Assembly (NCBI RefSeq): GCF_000359745.1
Contig: NZ_AQHN01000088.1
Location: forward strand, 62,001-126,000
Origin: Rhizobium freirei PRF 81
Lineage (GTDB): Bacteria; Pseudomonadota; Alphaproteobacteria; Rhizobiales; Rhizobiaceae
Direction: 5' to 3'
Length of the DNA stretch: 64,000 nt
The translations under genes and the position numbers were made by a program. The notes below the pieces were generated by a model. It saw only the letters and a program-made list of their open reading frames with translations. It had not been told where the DNA came from and ran no database searches. Shown here piece by piece: positions 1 through 8,741 of the stretch; the first letter of the stretch is position 1, and every line of letters starts with the position of its first letter.

Positions 1-927
1 GAAACACGCGCAAGATTCGATGCAGCTCCGACATTGCAGCTTCTATTCAAGCAGCCGACGTTTGCGGGCTTTGCAGCGGCGATCTTCAACACCGAAGAGA
101 TCGGGAAGCCACCAGAAAAGGTCGTAAACCCGTGGGAATTGATCGTCTGCAAGCACGGTGCTGGTACGGGCGCGGTCTATACGCTCAACCATCCGTTTCT
201 CTATTATCGCCTCGCCAATGAGCTGCCGGACGCCATCTCGGTGTACAATGTCAACATGTTCCATGCCGATTTGAAAAACGGCCTGGACCGCCTGAAAATC
301 GAGGATATCGCCCGCCTTGCGATCGATGCCATGCAGGTCGACAAGGTAGCCGGACGTGTGGCCGTGGTCGGGCTCTGCGTCAACGGTGTCCTTGCGATGG
401 AAGTCACGCGGCAGCTGCGCGAAAGAGGCATAGATGTCGGCGTCACGGCAATCATCGATGCATGGGCTCCGGGCTATTTCGCGTCCTTGCCGAAACGGGA
501 GCAAGCACGATGGAACCGAGAGCGGCGGCGTAAGCGCCTTGCTTACTATACCGGAAAACTGTTGTCCCGGCGCATTCGGCTGATCGACTATCTCAAGCAA
601 TTCCACCTCTCCCAGTCGCTTCTCACCAGGTTTGGCGTCAAGGCGGGTCGCTACTCACCCGAAGAGGAAGCAAACGGGGCCGTTACCAAACTGCTGATGA
701 CGGCGGCACGCCATTACAAGCCGCCTCAAATAAAGGATCCCAGCGTCGTGCTGCTGCGAAGCAGCGCCAACCACCCTCGCGCCCGCCAGTTACTGTTTGG
801 ATGGGGAGATGCGATTGCCAGCGATTGTTCGGTGGTCGACGTTGATGGCTGGCATGAAGATTCGCTGACCAACAGCGGAATTCGCGGCCTGGCGTCGTCT
901 CTCTCCGGAAAGCTCTCCGGCAGCTAG
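1..927 (+). CDS. Nonribosomal peptide synthase C-terminus (carrier end + thioesterase), 5' partial
   Basis: The frame is open to base 1, so this is the 3' end of a larger gene. The first ~30 residues, ending FKQPTFAGFAAAI, match the last helix of a carrier (PCP/ACP) domain. A thioesterase-type alpha/beta hydrolase follows. Its nucleophile elbow reads GLCVNG (Cys codon at 376-378), where most NRPS thioesterases have GxSxG. A late His in DGWHEDSL is the likely catalytic base. By family, such a domain releases a thioester-bound product by hydrolysis, cyclisation or transfer; Cys-type thioesterases are known in some systems that form strained rings. The product cannot be told because the adenylation and condensation domains lie outside the window. 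The phosphantetheinyl transferase at 2547-3284 fits activation of this carrier. Assignment as carrier plus thioesterase is firm; substrate is unknown. Confidence 0.8.
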   Translation, partial: ETRARFDAAPTLQLLFKQPTFAGFAAAIFNTEEIGKPPEKVVNPWELIVCKHGAGTGAVYTLNHPFLYYRLANELPDAISVYNVNMFHADLKNGLDRLKIEDIARLAIDAMQVDKVAGRVAVVGLCVNGVLAMEVTRQLRERGIDVGVTAIIDAWAPGYFASLPKREQARWNRERRRKRLAYYTGKLLSRRIRLIDYLKQFHLSQSLLTRFGVKAGRYSPEEEANGAVTKLLMTAARHYKPPQIKDPSVVLLRSSANHPRARQLLFGWGDAIASDCSVVDVDGWHEDSLTNSGIRGLASSLSGKLSGS

Positions 928-975
928 AGCTCATCCCATGAGCCAGCATGAAGCCAAGCTACAGGGGGAACGGCT

Positions 976-2577
976 ATGAACAAAACCAAGCCATTGAGGG
1001 TAGGCGTTCTCATCGCGCGCGGGCGAGCGCTCGAAAATTGGGAACTTATGATCCTCGATCGCATTATCGCGGCTCCTTGGCTGGAGTTGGCTGCCGTATT
1101 CGCCCATTCGCATGCGTTTGGGGACAGCAAGGTGTCGAGGCTGTTATCGTGGGGCGCGCGACTGGAGGCCAGTACACTTGCTCGTCAACCTGCCTATTCG
1201 CCAAAGCACTTCAGTAGCCGCCACCATTTTATCGATGTCTACGATGCAGGCAACGACAAGACCTGCGCCGCCGACAATATCACTGCGGCATCGTTGCGCC
1301 GCCTGAAGCTCGACCTCATCATACGCATGATTCCAACGAGCATAGGCGACGAGACAATCGCCGCCTTGCCGTTCGGGGAATGGGCCTTCAATCTCTCTGA
1401 TCGGCGATCCGTCGATGCGGATTGGTTTGGCTACGCCGAGGTTCTTGCCGGCGCTTCCACAGCCGACCTGGTCCTTTATGCGAAGTGTGGCGGTAGCGCC
1501 GACCGGCTGGAGATCGCCCGGGCGGCATTCAACATCAAACCGAGCGCGGCGAGATTGAGCGCCTTCGTGCGGGAGCGAAGCGTAACGCTGCTGATGCGCG
1601 AACTGGCGCGGTTGGCCGACAATAGGCGCTTCAATCCGTCCGCCTTCGTCGACGAAGTTGGCGCGCATGCGCCATCGCTCGGCAATCTCCTTCGTTACGG
1701 ACGCATCGTCGCAGGTTCAATCTCACGCAAGGCGTTCAGGTCGATCAGCGCGAGACTCCGTGCCGACTCCGCGATTTGGACTCTCTATACCGGTCGCGGT
1801 CACATCGGTGACTTCGATCCCAGCAACGCCGTCGAAATTCCGCCCGCCGACAACAGCATCAAGGCGGATCCGTTCCTGTTCCAACATCAGGGTAAATGCT
1901 ATCTGTTTTACGAAGCCTATTCCCGCGGCGACCGCAAGGCCCATATCGCGGTCGGCTGCTTCGACGGCGACGCGCTCACACGGGTCGGGGTCGCATTGGA
2001 ACGCCCCTATCACCTTTCCTATCCGTTCGTATTTCGCGATGGCGATGAGATCTTCATGATACCGGAAACGCATCACGCCAAGCGCCTGGAGGTCTGGCGC
2101 TGCTGCGAGTTTCCGCTGAAATGGGAGCTCCATGCCACGGCCTTCGAAGGCCAATCGCCGGCCGACAGCGTTTTGATCCGCCACGGCGGCAAATGGTGGC
2201 TATTCACCAATCTGTCCGATTTTCATGCCTACGAAGATCACTGCAGCGAGCTTTATCTATTCGAGGTCGATGGCCCGGCCCTCAAGAACATAAAGCCCCA
2301 CAAGCGGAATCCTGTCGTTATCGGAAGCACGCACGCCCGCGGTGCTGGTCGCATCCTCGAGCATGAGGGCAGGCTCTTGCGCCCCTCGCAGAACAACACG
2401 CACGGCATCTATGGTTATGGGCTCAATATCATGGAGATCGAGAGGCTTACGACGGACGATTATCGCGAGCGCCGCATTCGCACGATAACGCCGGGCTTCA
2501 AGGCGGGTCTCTACGGCTGCCACCATTTCGATGCGACCGACGGGCGTTACGTCCTCGATGCGAGATTAACCAACTGA
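976..2577 (+). CDS. Two-domain protein: formyltransferase-like N-terminus, five-bladed-propeller-like C-terminus
   Basis: 533 residues. The start is an ATG with AGGGGGAA about 5 bases upstream. Residues ~1-240 look like the Rossmann part of formyltransferase-like proteins (VGVLIARG start, alternating hydrophobic strands), but I see no clear formyl-folate active-site motif. Residues ~290-533 carry repeated blade motifs: DPFLFQHQGKCYLFYEA, YPFVFRDGDEIFMIPE and DSVLIRHGGKWWLFTN. These resemble the propeller of GH43/GH32 enzymes and the N-terminal domain of GINT1 (glucosamine inositolphosphorylceramide transferase). The gene lies 48 bases after the thioesterase gene on the same strand and overlaps the 3' end of the convergent Sfp-type gene by 31 bases. 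A role in sugar or acyl decoration of a glycan or peptide is inference only. Confidence 0.65.
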   Translation: MNKTKPLRVGVLIARGRALENWELMILDRIIAAPWLELAAVFAHSHAFGDSKVSRLLSWGARLEASTLARQPAYSPKHFSSRHHFIDVYDAGNDKTCAADNITAASLRRLKLDLIIRMIPTSIGDETIAALPFGEWAFNLSDRRSVDADWFGYAEVLAGASTADLVLYAKCGGSADRLEIARAAFNIKPSAARLSAFVRERSVTLLMRELARLADNRRFNPSAFVDEVGAHAPSLGNLLRYGRIVAGSISRKAFRSISARLRADSAIWTLYTGRGHIGDFDPSNAVEIPPADNSIKADPFLFQHQGKCYLFYEAYSRGDRKAHIAVGCFDGDALTRVGVALERPYHLSYPFVFRDGDEIFMIPETHHAKRLEVWRCCEFPLKWELHATAFEGQSPADSVLIRHGGKWWLFTNLSDFHAYEDHCSELYLFEVDGPALKNIKPHKRNPVVIGSTHARGAGRILEHEGRLLRPSQNNTHGIYGYGLNIMEIERLTTDDYRERRIRTITPGFKAGLYGCHHFDATDGRYVLDARLTN

Positions 2578-3284
2578 CCTATGCCCTCGTTGCGGTAGCG
2601 CAGGCATACGCGGTGTCCTCCGGTCGAGGCAACGACGGCGCCGGCAAAGTTGATCGGCGTTTCGAGCTCCAGGACGACCCAGTTTGCGGGTGCGCCGGTA
2701 TCCCCCTCCAGCCGCTCCAGTCGCGATTCAGCCGACCTGTCGAAGGTCACGTCGAAACTGTCCAGGGGCAGCGACAACCCCGCTCCGTGAGCCTTGATGA
2801 ACGCTTCCTTGCGTGTCCAGCACCGATAGAAGCCATCCATGTAGCGATCTGCCGGTAGAGATCGAAGCGCTTGGTATTCCCGGCGGGAAAAGAACCATTT
2901 TGCAATGTCTTCCTTCAGGAAACGAACTTCCTCGATATCGATGCCGAGTTCGTAGCGGTCAGAAACGGCAAGGACTGCCAGATCTGCGCTATGGCTGAGA
3001 TTGAAGTGAATGGGGTAAGCACCGTAAGCCTGCACGAAAGGCTTTCCGTTGTCGCCATAATCGAAGCCTATCGATCGCGGTGAAATTCCGAGATAACGCC
3101 CCAAAATGATGCGCATGCCGGTCCTGGCAGCGATAAAGCGCTGCCTGTCTCGATCGTGGACGAAGCGGATTGTCCGAATGCATTCGTCAAGCGACAGCAG
3201 CGCCGCAGACGTGCTTAAATCGGGCGGCGGCATGTCCAACTTCCAACTCCAAACATCGATGGTGTCGGGCCCGATACTTTCCAT
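2547..3284 (-). CDS. 4'-phosphopantetheinyl transferase, Sfp type
   Basis: 245 residues. By family it transfers the phosphopantetheine arm of CoA to a serine of carrier domains, turning apo-synthases into active holo-forms. The diagnostic motifs are present: GIDIE at residues 114-118 (Mg2+/CoA-binding acidic residues) and WTRKEAFIK at 156-164 (the WxxKEA signature). Length is normal for the Sfp group rather than the small AcpS group. Its ATG lies one base after the stop of the aminotransferase gene, so the two are probably co-transcribed. The synthase remnant at 1-927 is the obvious local partner. Confidence 0.93.
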   Translation of the reverse strand: MESIGPDTIDVWSWKLDMPPPDLSTSAALLSLDECIRTIRFVHDRDRQRFIAARTGMRIILGRYLGISPRSIGFDYGDNGKPFVQAYGAYPIHFNLSHSADLAVLAVSDRYELGIDIEEVRFLKEDIAKWFFSRREYQALRSLPADRYMDGFYRCWTRKEAFIKAHGAGLSLPLDSFDVTFDRSAESRLERLEGDTGAPANWVVLELETPINFAGAVVASTGGHRVCLRYRNEGIGQLVNLASRT

Positions 3285-3285
3285 G

Positions 3286-4470
3286 CTAGACCGTCGCGTA
3301 ATAGAGGTGGTCGTTTCTCGGTTTTGCCTGCCGCGACATTCGCCTTGCCATGTAAGCGACTAGCGCCACGGGGTAATTCTCCCCAAGACTGATCCGGCAA
3401 CTGCGTTTCAGGATATCGAGGGTCTGCGCGCAGATATCCGGCGTGTACTCGATCTTCCGATCCGTCCAGAGGAAGGGGTTCATCGCCGGATGGCCGGTGC
3501 GTTGCTGCAGAACTGGCTGCCAGTTGGTATAGACATGGCGGCTGGAATCGAAGAGCCGATAGACGCCGCGCCTGTTTTCCTCGGCAAATCTCTTGGCCTC
3601 CTCCGATGTTTCGAAGATGACGTGAAGTCCCGCAGCGTTGTTGACATCGTTGTGCGGGCCGACAACGAGGTTCGTGTTCTTGGAGAAGATCTCGCTCATC
3701 ACATCGTAGCGTTCGCGCATGCGGGCGATCATGGGATCGAGCTTCTTCAGTTGCACGTTCAGCATAGCGCCCTGGATCTGACTGGCTTTGAAATTCACTC
3801 CCAGCAGAGGCGGTTCATTGGCATTGTCGAGATGCCCGCGAAACATGGATCCAATATCGTGGTACATCCGGGCACGCGCAAACAGCCGCGCATCGTTGGT
3901 CACGACAGCACCGCCCTCACCGCAACTTATGTTCTTGAATTGATTGAAGCTGAATGCGCCGGCATCGCCGATCGCGCCGACACGCTTGGTCTTGTAGCGC
4001 AGTCCGACAGACTGACAGGCATCTTCAATGACTAGGAGATTGTTCTCGCGGGCAATCCGCATGATGCTGTCCATGTCGCATACCATATTCGACATATGCA
4101 CCGGAATGATCGCCCTCGTCTGCGGCGTGATCTTGCGCAGAATATCTTGCGGATCCATGGTCAGCGTGTTGTCGATATCGACCAGAACCGGCACCGCACC
4201 GGCTGCCAGCGGAGCCGCGGCGGTTGCGATCCACGTGTAGGCCGGCACCAGCACTTCATCGCCGGGTCCGACACCGGCAGCGACCAGTGCGGAAATCAGA
4301 GCTCCGGTCCCGCTGCTCATGGTGAGCGCATGGCGAACGCCGAACTTGGTCGAAAAATCGGCTTCGAAACGTCCCAGTGGGCCACCGGTCTCGTCGCTGT
4401 AACGCGCCAATTTGCCAGAGGCAAACACCGGCGCGAGCGCCAACCATTCCCGCAACCCCACCTTGGCCAT
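3286..4470 (-). CDS. DegT/DnrJ/EryC1/StrS-family PLP aminotransferase
   Basis: 394 residues. Fold-type I PLP enzyme of the sugar aminotransferase family, which usually aminates keto-sugars of nucleotide sugars or similar small molecules. Visible landmarks are SSGTGAL (cofactor phosphate pocket), the Asp in VIEDACQS near residue 150, and FSFNQFKNISCGEGG with the Schiff-base Lys near residue 179. I chose the ATG at 4470 because GGGGGAG lies 8 bases upstream; an ATG nine codons earlier has no such site. It is followed directly by the Sfp-type transferase and is divergent from the GMC oxidoreductase. The substrate cannot be read from sequence; NDP-sugar amination for the adjacent polysaccharide locus or a precursor for the peptide synthase are both possible. 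Confidence 0.88.
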   Translation of the reverse strand: MAKVGLREWLALAPVFASGKLARYSDETGGPLGRFEADFSTKFGVRHALTMSSGTGALISALVAAGVGPGDEVLVPAYTWIATAAAPLAAGAVPVLVDIDNTLTMDPQDILRKITPQTRAIIPVHMSNMVCDMDSIMRIARENNLLVIEDACQSVGLRYKTKRVGAIGDAGAFSFNQFKNISCGEGGAVVTNDARLFARARMYHDIGSMFRGHLDNANEPPLLGVNFKASQIQGAMLNVQLKKLDPMIARMRERYDVMSEIFSKNTNLVVGPHNDVNNAAGLHVIFETSEEAKRFAEENRRGVYRLFDSSRHVYTNWQPVLQQRTGHPAMNPFLWTDRKIEYTPDICAQTLDILKRSCRISLGENYPVALVAYMARRMSRQAKPRNDHLYYATV

Positions 4471-4682
4471 AATTTCGCTCCCCCGGAAAATAGGCATTTG
4501 ATGAAGAGCCTATCGCGTGATTACCGCATTTTCAGCATGGACTTCCGACTAAAAAGAGCAGCGGAACCGGCCAGAGCACCTATCCGAAATCGGTAGACAT
4601 CACCCCTGCCTATGCCAATCGAACAATTATCCGCGCGCCCGCGATGCTGGTAGAAAATGGGAAAGTGGGTGGGAAAACGATC

Positions 4683-6398
4683 ATGATTAGTCGCGACTTG
4701 AGATCTATGCCGCATGGCATTGAAATATATGCCGATATTGCCATTGTCGGCGGTGGTCCGGCTGGAATTGCGATCGCGCGCGAGCTCGCCGATACGCGGA
4801 TACGCGTTCTCGTCATCGAGAGCGGCGGCCACAGCTACGAGGCCGAAACTCAAGCGCTAAACTCTGTCGAAAACATCGGCCAGCCCTTCGTCTCGCGGAA
4901 TGCCTTATCCGAAGGGCGGGGCTACGGCGGCAGGCTGGCATGGCTGAACGATATTCCGGCATTTGAGCTGCGAAACCGCCTGCTTGGCGGCAGCAGCCAC
5001 ACCTGGATCGGCAAGTGCGCCGCCTTTGACGAGATGGATTTCCGCAGTCGGCCCTGGCTGCCGCTTTCCGGCTGGCCGATCGAGCACAGTCAATTACTGC
5101 CGGCTCTTGACCGAGCCGGTAAACTGCTGAACCTCGGACCCAATCGCTACGACGAAAGCCTCTTTGCCCTGCTGCATTCGACGCCCGACGATCTTGGCCT
5201 GGATCGGCGACTGCTACGGCCGTTCTTCTGGCAGTTCAGTCATATGCGCCAATCACGCGCCGAGCCGACACGATTTGGCCGTCTCGCACTCGATATCACG
5301 GCGGCGAACATAGATTTTCTCACGCATGCAACGGTGACCCGGATCAACGTCGACAGCCATGGCCGAAGGGTAACGTCCCTCGATCTCAGGAGTACGGCAG
5401 GCCGGAGCGCAAGCGTCCATGCGAATACCATTATTCTTTGTGGCGGCGGTATCGAAAATGCACGCCTCCTGCTTGCGTCGAACTCTGTGCTGCCCGCGGG
5501 TATCGGCAACGGATACGATGTCGTAGGGCGCTATCTCTGCGACCATCCCCGCACGTCGCTTTGCAGCTTCACCGCGCGCGCCATCGGCGCCGTCGCGCGG
5601 CACTTCAATTTCTATGGCTTAAACCATGAAGGACGAACGCAATTTTATCTGAGGGGTCTTTCCTTGAGCCCGGAAATTCAGGCGCAGGAAGGCCTGACGA
5701 ATTGTGCCGCTTATCCCGTTCAGGTCTACGCCCCGGACGATCCCTGGGCGGCGCTTTGGCGGCTGACGAAGGGAACGACCAAGACATTCAAGGCGGATCT
5801 GTTGGCCGTCGCGAGATCGGCGGATATGGTCACCACGGGGCTTTACGATCGTCTCGTGCGCAAGCGCGGTTTGCCGCATCGGTCGACCGAGTTGCGCTTC
5901 GACGTTATGGCAGAACAGCAGCTTGATGCCGAAAGCCGTATCACCCTCGCCGAGCAGCGTGACCGGTTCGGTCAACCTTTACCGCGCATCAACTGGAAGA
6001 TTGGCCCGCGCGAAATTGACAGCGTGAGACGGCTTGCGCTGGTCATCTCCGACGAGTTCGCCCGCGTCGGGCTGCCGAAACCAAGGCTGCCGGACTGGAT
6101 CGCAGCGGACGAGGCTGCCGCCTCCGTATTCATGGATATGGCCCACCCTTCTTGCACCACGCGCATGGGAGCCGATCCGCGAACAAGCGTCGTCGACGGC
6201 AACGCCATGGTTCATGGCATCGAGGGCTTGTTCATTGCAGGCAGCTCCGTATTTTCGACGCCCGGCCATGCCAATCCGACCTTGATGCTGCTGGCCTTGG
6301 CGATCCGCCTAGCCGATCATCTCAAGCAACGGCATACGGCCGCGCAGTCGCACAAGCCGCCCGTGAGCGAACCGGACCTCTCTCTCCAGCAAGGCTAG
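4683..6398 (+). CDS. GMC-family FAD-dependent oxidoreductase
   Basis: 571 residues from the ATG at 4683, which has a GGTGGG-type site; a more upstream ATG at 4644 is less likely. The N-terminus has the Rossmann ADP-binding motif IAIVGGGPAGIAIARELA followed by VIESGG. The C-terminus has the typical GMC pieces HPSCTTRMG and SSVFSTPGHANPT, which build the FAD site and carry the catalytic His region. GMC enzymes oxidise alcohols, sugars or polyols, passing electrons to oxygen or a carrier. No signal peptide is seen, so cytoplasmic action is expected. It is divergent from the aminotransferase at 4470 with ~210 bases between them; an alcohol-to-keto oxidation feeding that aminotransferase is an attractive but unproven pairing. 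Confidence 0.87.
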   Translation: MISRDLRSMPHGIEIYADIAIVGGGPAGIAIARELADTRIRVLVIESGGHSYEAETQALNSVENIGQPFVSRNALSEGRGYGGRLAWLNDIPAFELRNRLLGGSSHTWIGKCAAFDEMDFRSRPWLPLSGWPIEHSQLLPALDRAGKLLNLGPNRYDESLFALLHSTPDDLGLDRRLLRPFFWQFSHMRQSRAEPTRFGRLALDITAANIDFLTHATVTRINVDSHGRRVTSLDLRSTAGRSASVHANTIILCGGGIENARLLLASNSVLPAGIGNGYDVVGRYLCDHPRTSLCSFTARAIGAVARHFNFYGLNHEGRTQFYLRGLSLSPEIQAQEGLTNCAAYPVQVYAPDDPWAALWRLTKGTTKTFKADLLAVARSADMVTTGLYDRLVRKRGLPHRSTELRFDVMAEQQLDAESRITLAEQRDRFGQPLPRINWKIGPREIDSVRRLALVISDEFARVGLPKPRLPDWIAADEAAASVFMDMAHPSCTTRMGADPRTSVVDGNAMVHGIEGLFIAGSSVFSTPGHANPTLMLLALAIRLADHLKQRHTAAQSHKPPVSEPDLSLQQG

Positions 6399-6779
6399 TC
6401 AAGGCGAAAACAAAAACCGGCACTCTCGCAGCGACCCAGCTCGGGGTAAGTGTCGATCGAATGCGACAGCGCGAAAATGGACCCGCGATCGACCTGTCTG
6501 TCGCCGGCGAGCCTCGCCATATCGTTCATGAAACCGGCTAGCCTAGCTTGCGGGCGGCGACATGACGGCCTCAAAGGTGGCGCGGGCGCCCATAAACCGT
6601 CGTGGAAAGGCGATCGATGAGTCAGCCGTGTCGTGTAGGGCGAAGGGGAACAAGCCCACAGGCGACCGTCTACGCGGCTCTCTTGAGGGAGGAGCGCGTG
6701 CGGCCGCACCACGATGAAAGGGACCACAAAGAAGTTGTCATCCTGCATTTCCCCATCCGTGCCTATCCGATCGTCGCCG
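6399..6779. other. Intergenic region between convergent genes
   Basis: 381 bases between the ends of the GMC oxidoreductase and the flippase gene. I found no credible coding frame, known RNA, clear intrinsic terminator or repeat. Small open frames here have poor codon bias and no ribosome binding site. Confidence 0.6.
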
Positions 6780-8297
6780 TCATTGCCTGACCGACAGGAC
6801 GGAAACCGTGCCGCCGCCCATCTTCTTCAGAACAAGAAGCGTGCAGACATAGATGGCGCCGCCCGCCACCACTTGCAGCAGCACGGTCAACACGCGCTGA
6901 ATATTGAGCGATCCTGCAAAATAGCCGAGCCCGTAAACCGCTGCAGCCATCAGCCCGACTGCGACCGCAAGATAACCGCTCTTGCGCATCACCTCTCCCC
7001 AGCCAAGCCCCCCGTAGTATTTCTGCAGACGCATCGACGTCAGAAAGGCGACCAGGGAGGCCGCACACTGCCCCCACGCCGCAGCAACGACGCCGAAGGG
7101 GGCGAGAAGCAGGATGAGCGTGACGGAAACCACGGCATTGAACAGCAAAGTGGGAGGCATGCGCCTGATATTGCCAGACAGGGACAATAGGGCCTCCGTA
7201 ACATAGCCCGGCATGAGCAGAACTTGCTTCATCGACAGGATCGCAACGAGAGCCGCCGCAGGCGCCCATTTTTCGCCGAGTATGATGTCGATCAGATCGG
7301 ACGATATCAGTGAGAGGCCGAGATAGATCGGCGTGGCGATTGCCATTAGAACCATCATGAAGAAGGTGGCGGCCGAGCCGATGTCGCGAACCTGCCTTCC
7401 ATCGGACCCGGTCGGCAATGCCGAACGGCGGAACAGCGTCCAGGCAAGCATCCGTGCCGGCTCGCCGATAAGTTCCGAAAACGCCGCGACGATGCGTTCT
7501 GCGACCCGAAAATAGCCTGCCTCCGTAAGCCCGAGAAAGCTGCCGATCGCAATTGTTCCGGAATAGGAGCGCAGAAAGAGGATCAGCCGGTTCGACAGAA
7601 TGTGACTTGAAAATCCAAGAACCTCGCGTGCGAAAGGCCAGGTCAGGCATAATCTTGGGCGCCAGGCGAGCACGGCTGCCGAACCGGCAAGACAGATCAA
7701 TTGCGAAGCGAGTCGGCCGGCGGCAAGCGAAAAGACGTTCCACCCGAGCCAAAGACCCACTATCGTCACGCACAGGCCGGTAATCTCGCTCGCTATCCGG
7801 ATAATCGACTGCTTGCGCAGCAGGCCGCGAGCGACCAATAGTCCCTCGTAGACCGCATAGAGCGACGAGGGCAAAAACCAGCAGCTGAAAAGAGCCAGGA
7901 GAAGCGCTTCGTGCGGACGGTGGAAAAGGAACCATGCGATGGCGGCGCCAGATGCCCCGATGATTGTCACGAGCACGCCGGCGATGATCGAAATCGTGCC
8001 GATCTGATCGAGCTCCGAGTCGCTACACTCGGCCTTCATCACAAATTCGCCCCACCCGCCTTCCGCGATCACCACCAGCATGACCACGATAGCGGAACTG
8101 AACGCGTAGAGGCCGAATTCAGCCGATTCCAATGCGCGCGCGGCGACAAGGAAGATCAGAAGCTGCACGGCCTGCGAGACGATTTTCGAGACGAGCGTCG
8201 ATGCTCCGTCGCCTATGACCGTCGGCATACGGGAGCTAAGCCTATGTTTTAGACTGGCCCAACCGGCACCTTTGAAGCGAGGCGATAGGCTGTCCAT
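6780..8297 (-). CDS. Polysaccharide flippase, Wzx/MurJ-like MOP superfamily
   Basis: 505 residues from the ATG at 8297; the frame extends further upstream and the true start is uncertain (8228 is another option). The protein is almost wholly hydrophobic, with about 12-14 predicted membrane helices. It begins with the PTVIGDGASTLVSKIVSQAV pattern typical of oligosaccharide repeat-unit translocases. Such proteins flip undecaprenyl-diphosphate-linked repeat units across the inner membrane. Placement in the same orientation as the ExoY-like, GT4, ExoP-like and ExoF-like genes supports a Wzx/Wzy-type exopolysaccharide pathway. No Wzy polymerase is evident nearby. Confidence 0.85.
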   Translation of the reverse strand: MDSLSPRFKGAGWASLKHRLSSRMPTVIGDGASTLVSKIVSQAVQLLIFLVAARALESAEFGLYAFSSAIVVMLVVIAEGGWGEFVMKAECSDSELDQIGTISIIAGVLVTIIGASGAAIAWFLFHRPHEALLLALFSCWFLPSSLYAVYEGLLVARGLLRKQSIIRIASEITGLCVTIVGLWLGWNVFSLAAGRLASQLICLAGSAAVLAWRPRLCLTWPFAREVLGFSSHILSNRLILFLRSYSGTIAIGSFLGLTEAGYFRVAERIVAAFSELIGEPARMLAWTLFRRSALPTGSDGRQVRDIGSAATFFMMVLMAIATPIYLGLSLISSDLIDIILGEKWAPAAALVAILSMKQVLLMPGYVTEALLSLSGNIRRMPPTLLFNAVVSVTLILLLAPFGVVAAAWGQCAASLVAFLTSMRLQKYYGGLGWGEVMRKSGYLAVAVGLMAAAVYGLGYFAGSLNIQRVLTVLLQVVAGGAIYVCTLLVLKKMGGGTVSVLSVRQ

Positions 8298-8582
8298 CAG
8301 CCGAACGCCGTGAAAGTTAGACGCAAGTGAAAACTCGTCTTTACGCTCCTTGGTTGATAATTTCTGCCAATGTACAGCATGTAACTGCGCAATGCTTTGC
8401 AGTCTTGCACTCGATAATTGGTACAATGCTCCCATTCGGGACACGATTCCGTGCAATAAAATCTTGCCTGTGGATGGGGAAAGCTGGAGCTGGACGTTGT
8501 TGTTTCACAGACGTTATTGTTCTGGACACTAGAGTCGCATCTAAATTCTTGGCGATAGAAGAAGGGGTTGCCGGCATTTGCC

Positions 8583-8741
8583 ATGCGAAACCAAGCAGAG
8601 CAGCTTATGAATGACGACAAGCATGATCCTAGCGCATCGAAGCAGCCAGGCGGATCGCGCCAGAAGTATCTGCTTCGCTGGATCTTGGTGATCTTCTGCC
8701 TTCTGGTATGGATTGGCATGGCCGCGCTTCTCATTTGGTGA
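8583..8741 (+). CDS. Small single-pass membrane protein (52 aa)
   Basis: Hypothetical. The 52-residue frame (or 44 residues from an inner ATG at 8607) has a polar, basic N-terminal half and one clean hydrophobic helix, LLRWILVIFCLLVWIGMAAL, ending in LIW. It lies on the opposite strand between the flippase and the ExoY-like gene, overlapping the 3' end of the latter by 11 bases. No strong ribosome binding site is seen. The membrane helix with positive residues before it argues for a real protein, but the isolated antisense position lowers confidence. Function unknown; a helper of the polysaccharide machinery is a guess from location. Confidence 0.45.
   Translation: MRNQAEQLMNDDKHDPSASKQPGGSRQKYLLRWILVIFCLLVWIGMAALLIW

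Noticed and set aside
6763..7935. A 390-codon open frame on the same strand as the flippase but in another frame
   Set aside because: Arg/Ser/Gly-rich shadow without membrane segments; the flippase frame carries the helices.
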